Shown here: positions 59,755-64,000 of the stretch, piece by piece
Position numbering within the stretch: position 1 is the first letter of the stretch
How the letters are laid out: the number at the start of each line of letters is the position of its first letter
NCBI RefSeq assembly: GCF_009931655.1
Contig: NZ_CP047984.1
Location: forward strand, 4,667,001-4,731,000
DNA: 64,000 nt
Direction of reading: 5' to 3'
Origin: Pontibacter russatus
GTDB lineage: Bacteria > Bacteroidota > Bacteroidia > Cytophagales > Hymenobacteraceae
The notes under the pieces: model-generated
The model's input: the letters and a program-made list of their open reading frames with translations, nothing else
The model's database searches: none
Told to the model about the DNA's origin: nothing
Program-made: the position numbers and the translations under genes

Positions 59755-60408
59755 GTTTGTGCCGCCACTGCCGATGGGGGCATGAAGAAATAGAAGAAGT
59801 TGCTTTTAAGCTATATAATCCCGTACTTTAAAGTGGGGAATAAAGCAGGAGGGGAGAGGCAGGATTTTCGGGCTTTTTTCGGGATATACCCCGCTTTGAA
59901 GGGGTAGAATCGTTAGAATATACCTTATTCAGGAATTCTCTGACAAACAGGAAACGCCTGTAGGCATGAACAAGCATCTTAGCTGATGCAACAGTTTTCC
60001 GACATGGGCAGCTTTCTACCCAACCTGGCGCAGCAGAGGCCTGTAGATAGCCGGGTTGTTCAGCGTTGCAGTCAATGGCACGGAGACAGCCTGATTCCGC
60101 AATCGTTTGCAGTCGGAGAAATAATGTTTGAACATTCTAATTAGGCCTGCAATAGCCTTCTTCGCCATATTCCCATTACATGGAGCCACAGGTAATTCTC
60201 TTCGGCCCCTTTTTTACGCTGGACTTCTGCAAGACGGCCCTTGCCGTGTGTTTTCACCGGCAGATGGACAGTGAAAACATGGCAGCGGCCGGGTTTAATT
60301 GCTGTACCTCTTTGGCCGAAGCCCTATTTACATATAAACTCATTCAGAAAATTTAACAGCCTCCCGGTTCAGGCTGCTTCAGAAGTATTGCTTTTAGTGT
60401 TCTCTTTT
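59755..60408. other. Long spacer with a short palindrome, no gene seen
   Basis: These 654 nt contain no convincing coding frame. At 59887-59906 a near palindrome (TACCCC, 8 nt, GGGGTA) resembles the perfect one at 50378-50397. The remainder has mixed composition, with neither canonical promoter nor recognisable RNA. It could hold a regulatory RNA or decayed sequence. Confidence 0.5.
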
Positions 60409-61893
60409 ATGTATAAGTTCTTGTTCGTCTTCCTGCAGTTGCTGCTTTTAGTTTCTGCCTCAGTCCTTGCCCAGACAGATGAACCTCCTTACTTTACGCG
60501 GGTCCTGAGCCTCACCGAAACGGTTGAACTGGCCAAAACCCAGTCGCCGCAATACCGCAGCGCCACCGTGCTGCTCGAGAATAGGCGGTGGCAGTATAAG
60601 ACGTTCCGCTCCAACTTTTACCCGCAGTTAAGCCTGAGCGGCGTGTTGCCGGAGTACAACAGAACCATCGACCCGCGCATTACTGACGACGGTAGCCTCA
60701 TCTTCATCAACACCCATAATGCGAACTCCTACCTGCAACTCTCGCTGGGGCAGGAGATCGGCCTGACAGGCGGCTATATATCCATCAACAGCCAGATAAA
60801 GCGCCTCGACGACTTCCAGGCAGACGATAACCAGACCAGGTACTCATCCATCCCGGCCACCATCACGCTGAACCAGCCCATCTTCGGGTTTAACTGGCGG
60901 GCCTGGGACAGGAAAATCGCCCCGCTCCGCTACGAGGAGGCCATCCGGGACTACCGGGAGGAGATGGAGATAATCTCGAGCAACGCAACTGCCCACTTCT
61001 TCAACCTGCTGCTGAGCCAGATCAGCCTGCAGATAGCGGAGAAGAACGTCGCCAACAGCGACACCCTGTACGAAATCGCCCAGACCCGTTACAAGGCCAG
61101 TGAGATTCAGGAGAACGAGTTGCTGCAGATGGAACTCACGCTGCTGAACTCCCGGCAGAACCTGGAGCAGACCATTTTGGATGTGGAGGCAAATACCCTG
61201 AACCTGAAGGTGTTCCTGGGTATCACGGACGATTACCCCATCAAGCTGGTAACCCCTTACGAGATTCCGATATTTGAGGTGGATGAGAAGATAGCGCTGG
61301 AGGAGGCGCATAAGAACCGGCAGCGGGTCATAGAGTTTAAGCGGCAGATTCTGGAAGCCGAGAGGGGGGTGGCGCAGGCAAAAGGGCAGAGCGGCTTCAC
61401 CGCCGACCTGTTTGCCTCCTTCGGTCTCACGCAGCAGTCGCTGGAGTTTCAGGAAGTGTACAACGACCCCGTGCCGCAGCAGCGTGCTCGCGTGGGCTTC
61501 AACATCCCGCTCATGGACTGGGGCCGGACGGCCTCCAAAATAGGTACGGCCACGGCCAACGAGACCCTGGTAAAGGGAAACGTGGAGCAGCAGCGCATCA
61601 ACTTTGATCAGGAGATATACCTGAACGTGAAAAGGTTCAGGGTGCTGCGGAAGCAGGTAATCGGGGCAAGGCGCGCAGATGAAATAGCGGAGAAGCGTTA
61701 CAACCTCACCAAGGAGCGCTACCTGCAGGGGCAGATAGAGGTGCTGGACCTGAACTTCGCCACAGAGGAACGGGACAAGGCCACCCGCAGTTTCATCAGC
61801 TCGCTCAGGAGTTTCTGGTCAGCTTATTACACGCTGCGCCGGCTCACACTCTACGACTTTGAGCACAACATGACACTTGTGGCAGAGTATTGA
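60409..61893 (+). CDS. TolC-family outer-membrane efflux protein
   Basis: This 494-aa protein is read from MYKFLFVFLQLLLLVSASVL at 60409, a signal peptide; the frame continues open to 60241 but that part looks non-coding. It has two repeats of the OEP domain with long coiled helices (LLQMELTLLNSRQNLEQTI and IAEKRYNLTKERYLQGQIEVLDL) and short barrel strands. TolC proteins form the outer-membrane duct of tripartite exporters. No adaptor or pump gene is adjacent, so the partner is elsewhere. Confidence 0.9.
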   Translation: MYKFLFVFLQLLLLVSASVLAQTDEPPYFTRVLSLTETVELAKTQSPQYRSATVLLENRRWQYKTFRSNFYPQLSLSGVLPEYNRTIDPRITDDGSLIFINTHNANSYLQLSLGQEIGLTGGYISINSQIKRLDDFQADDNQTRYSSIPATITLNQPIFGFNWRAWDRKIAPLRYEEAIRDYREEMEIISSNATAHFFNLLLSQISLQIAEKNVANSDTLYEIAQTRYKASEIQENELLQMELTLLNSRQNLEQTILDVEANTLNLKVFLGITDDYPIKLVTPYEIPIFEVDEKIALEEAHKNRQRVIEFKRQILEAERGVAQAKGQSGFTADLFASFGLTQQSLEFQEVYNDPVPQQRARVGFNIPLMDWGRTASKIGTATANETLVKGNVEQQRINFDQEIYLNVKRFRVLRKQVIGARRADEIAEKRYNLTKERYLQGQIEVLDLNFATEERDKATRSFISSLRSFWSAYYTLRRLTLYDFEHNMTLVAEY

Positions 61894-62188
61894 AAGTGTC
61901 CTGTAGTATTTTTGTCCAATCACCACGCCCTGGCGGCGGACTTTTTTGCGGCCCTGAGCCTTACTGGCTATACCGACGGCTTATACAACATCAGGTGCAA
62001 AAGAAGCTGCCAGTTTTTATATATACCCACATAGATGGTATAAGCACCCGGGCAAATTAATTTGTACTATAAATTAAAGTGCTATAAATCAATAGATTGC
62101 TGAAAAAGCCATATGGGATACAAAGAGGCTAGTGTCTTGATACTTACGTCTTATTACTTATATAGAAATGGGCAGTGGCCGTGCAAGT

Positions 62189-62566
62189 CTACAAGGCTTT
62201 TAGAACGGCATAAAACAGGGCTCCCCACCCTAAGATGAAAGCAAGCCCGCCGAGCGGGGTAACGGCGCCGAGCCAGGTAATACCGGTGAGGCAAAGCGTG
62301 TAGAGCGAGCCGGAAAAAATGAGGATACCGAAAAAGAAGCACCAGGCCGCTACCTGCAGCGCCGGCTGCTCTATCCTGAAAAGCAGAAGCCCCACCGCCA
62401 GCAGCGCCAGCGTATGGTACATCTGGTATTTGACGGCAGTCTCGAAAGTGTCTACCCGGTCTGCCTCCCGCAGCATCGGGCCAAGCGCATGCGCCCCGAA
62501 AGCGCCGATGGCAACTGTCAAGGCTCCGAACGCAGTGGCAATCAGTAAAATGGCTTTTTGTGTCAC
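62189..62566 (-). CDS. DUF423 membrane protein (YgdD-like)
   Basis: This 125-aa protein has four hydrophobic segments and the family signature GAFGAHALGPML, followed by FETAVKYQMYHTLALL. The end GGLAFILGWGALFYAVL is also typical. Function is unknown in all bacteria. The 295-nt gap before it (61894-62188) shows no other gene. Confidence 0.93.
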   Translation of the reverse strand: MTQKAILLIATAFGALTVAIGAFGAHALGPMLREADRVDTFETAVKYQMYHTLALLAVGLLLFRIEQPALQVAAWCFFFGILIFSGSLYTLCLTGITWLGAVTPLGGLAFILGWGALFYAVLKAL

Positions 62567-62687
62567 GTCATATATAGGTCAGGTACAGCGTGCAGGGCAC
62601 GCACATCAAGGCAAAGGTAAGGCATATGGGGCGAAGTCGGCAAGTTTCCTGCCATAAAGGACGCATTAAACCGCTCCCCACAGCGTG

Positions 62688-63137
62688 CTATTCGTCTCCG
62701 TCCATCGCCTCATTTACCTGCTCTTCAAACTCTTCCTGGCTTTCGTACTGGATAAACTTCAGCTTTTTGCCTTTGGCCTTCAGTTCGTTTATGACGTCCA
62801 GGGCCACTGCCAGCGGCTCCGCCTCTTTCCCGCTCAGGTCAGCGCCCCAGTCAGCGCCCAGCAAAAGCTGGTCGCCGTACATGCCCACGCACCAGTTCTC
62901 CAGGAACTCCACCAGCGATATACTCTCCGGCAGATAGGCCTCCCATTCGTCTTCGGCGCAGGCCACGGCCCCCTTTCTATCAGACCAGAACAGGATGACT
63001 TCCGTGTTTTCAGAAGCTGCTGCGCTCGATGTCGCCCAGGTTTCGTCCTTCGTAAGCCCCCATACGGCATCTGTTTCCACAATGCGTATTATAAAATTTC
63101 TATATGTCTTATCGAGAGCGGCTGTATCTTGTGTCAT
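62688..63137 (-). CDS. DUF2750 family protein
   Basis: This 149-aa acidic cytoplasmic protein matches DUF2750: TDAVWGLTKDETWAT near residue 22, VILFWSDRKGAVACAEDEW and FLENWCVGMYGDQLLLGADWG in order. Some relatives sit next to immunity-like or SMI1 genes, but nothing of that kind is here. Function unknown. Confidence 0.85.
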   Translation of the reverse strand: MTQDTAALDKTYRNFIIRIVETDAVWGLTKDETWATSSAAASENTEVILFWSDRKGAVACAEDEWEAYLPESISLVEFLENWCVGMYGDQLLLGADWGADLSGKEAEPLAVALDVINELKAKGKKLKFIQYESQEEFEEQVNEAMDGDE

Positions 63138-63309
63138 ATCTAAACAGGTTAACTTTTTAAACTCCTCTTTTTAAGCGAAATACCCAGTGCAGGAGGCCAC
63201 AGAATGGCTGCACCAAATGCGGCGCGGGATTGGTTAAAGAGCGAACTGAAGAGGAAATATAGCCTTGGCGCGAGGCAAAACAAAATAAAATACCGGATTT
63301 ATATAGAAG

Positions 63310-64000
63310 TTACAGCTCCCGGAAGAGATTCGGGAAGTCTGAGATGATGCCGTCCACTCCCATCTGCTTTAAGCGGCGCATGTCGTCCAGATCGTTCACC
63401 GTCCACGGGATAACGCTGATGCCCTGCTGGTGTGCGGCTTTTACGAGGTCTGGTGTTGTGAGATGGTGAGCCGGGCTATATATGGTGGGGGTGAAGCCAA
63501 GCTTTCGGACGTTCTGCCCAAACCCCTCGTTGTTGCTTACCAGCAGGGCCGTTTTCACCTGCGGGTACTTCTGGTGCAGAACCTGCAGCGTGCGCACGTC
63601 AAATGACTGAATGATGACCCAGGGCAGTATGTTTTTTTCCTGAATTACCTCCATCAGGCGGTCCACAAACGCTTCCGGCTCAGGGTGGTATTTATTGTCT
63701 GTGTCGGGCTTCGACTTTGTTTCGATGTTGTAGAACACCTGGGGCAGTTGGCGCCGCCTTATATATGCCTGTGTGGAGTCTATCACCTCGGATAGCAATG
63801 GTTTGTAAGCAGGCATGCGTTGCTGCTCCGGGAATTGGCTGTTGCCCCTAGATCCCACATCAAACGCTCTGATGTCGGCGTAGTTCATGTCGTAGAGAAC
63901 GTAGCTCTTTGCATCGGCGGCAATGATCTCCAACCCGTCGGGCAGCAGTTCGTGGTCCGGGTTCATGTAAGGGTCGTGTGAGAGCAGCACCTGGCCATCT
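63310..64000 (-). CDS. Glycerophosphodiester phosphodiesterase, N-terminus outside the window
   Basis: The frame is open to the window end (the codons before 63990 read Asp-Gly-Gln-Val), so the gene starts beyond 64000. It has LLSHDPYMN (catalytic His-Asp), FYNIETKSKPD (metal-binding Glu) and VIPWTVNDLDDMRRL, then GVDGIISDFP at the end. The enzyme splits glycerophosphodiesters into glycerol 3-phosphate and an alcohol. About 228 residues are visible of a typical 260-300. Whether it carries a signal peptide cannot be seen. Confidence 0.92.
   Translation of the reverse strand, partial: DGQVLLSHDPYMNPDHELLPDGLEIIAADAKSYVLYDMNYADIRAFDVGSRGNSQFPEQQRMPAYKPLLSEVIDSTQAYIRRRQLPQVFYNIETKSKPDTDNKYHPEPEAFVDRLMEVIQEKNILPWVIIQSFDVRTLQVLHQKYPQVKTALLVSNNEGFGQNVRKLGFTPTIYSPAHHLTTPDLVKAAHQQGISVIPWTVNDLDDMRRLKQMGVDGIISDFPNLFREL

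Noticed and set aside
1..64000. tRNA, rRNA, transposase, integrase, toxin-antitoxin or secondary-metabolite clusters
   Set aside because: I looked for these on both strands and saw none that could be supported.

Overview
The window looks like a chromosomal segment of an aerobic member of the Bacteroidota, most likely Cytophagales/Hymenobacteraceae (Pontibacter-like). The evidence is: promoters of the Bacteroidota type (TTTG, 19-20 nt, TAnnTTTG); SusC-style carboxypeptidase-regulatory TonB receptors; two secreted proteins with type IX secretion C-terminal sorting domains; the lineage-typical families DUF3822, fused alpha/beta 2-oxoacid dehydrogenase E1 and short HSDR_N proteins; and moderately GC-rich coding sequence. 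No rRNA, tRNA, CRISPR array, insertion sequence or phage was seen. The hexamer TATATA recurs unusually often in genes and spacers alike.

Layout. 1-2582: end of an Rcp1-type response regulator, then an overlapping receiver-histidine kinase and receiver-Crp pair. 2737-5610: hemA, a structured 550-nt spacer, yceI and a small unknown gene. 5833-9716 (minus): dipeptide-type ABC transporter with binding lipoprotein and two permeases but no ATPases. 9785-13283: AT-rich island holding a possible secreted micropeptide and two tandem ~500-aa paralogues of unknown function; the second turns GC-rich halfway. 13463-21227: MFS transporter, amidohydrolase, AMP nucleosidase, HSDR_N protein, LtaS-like sulfatase, alanine dehydrogenase. 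21468-28782: DUF1573 protein, fused E1, lipoprotein, LuxE-family protein, MtfA-like peptidase with SEC-C tail, aminotransferase. 29091-31373: egtB-egtD for ergothioneine. 31632-32681: menC.

32735-39858 is a metal-handling zone. A Cys-motif membrane protein, a TonB receptor and a Met/His/Cys-rich BNR lipoprotein form a probable metal (perhaps copper) uptake operon. An orphan encapsulated-ferritin-type protein converges on a second TonB receptor whose promoter carries a DtxR-like palindrome.

40149-46372: class III-like sirtuin, orphan umuD, two type IX-secreted proteins. 46803-49888 (minus): glnK, amt (frameshifted in a G-run) and a porin, a nitrogen operon. 50494-57531: threonine aldolase, small basic protein, phosphodiesterase, pyrE, two Nudix proteins, coaD, DUF3822, hotdog thioesterase, cold-shock protein. 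57761-64000: SF1 helicase, DUF1573 protein, TolC-like protein, DUF423, DUF2750 and a truncated glycerophosphodiester phosphodiesterase.

The most distinctive non-coding feature is a set of four spacers, each about 170-245 nt, bracketed by imperfect inverted arms of 20-30 nt. The arms differ in sequence from spacer to spacer and are built partly from 7-8-nt tandem repeats. All assignments come from reading the sequence; no search was run.
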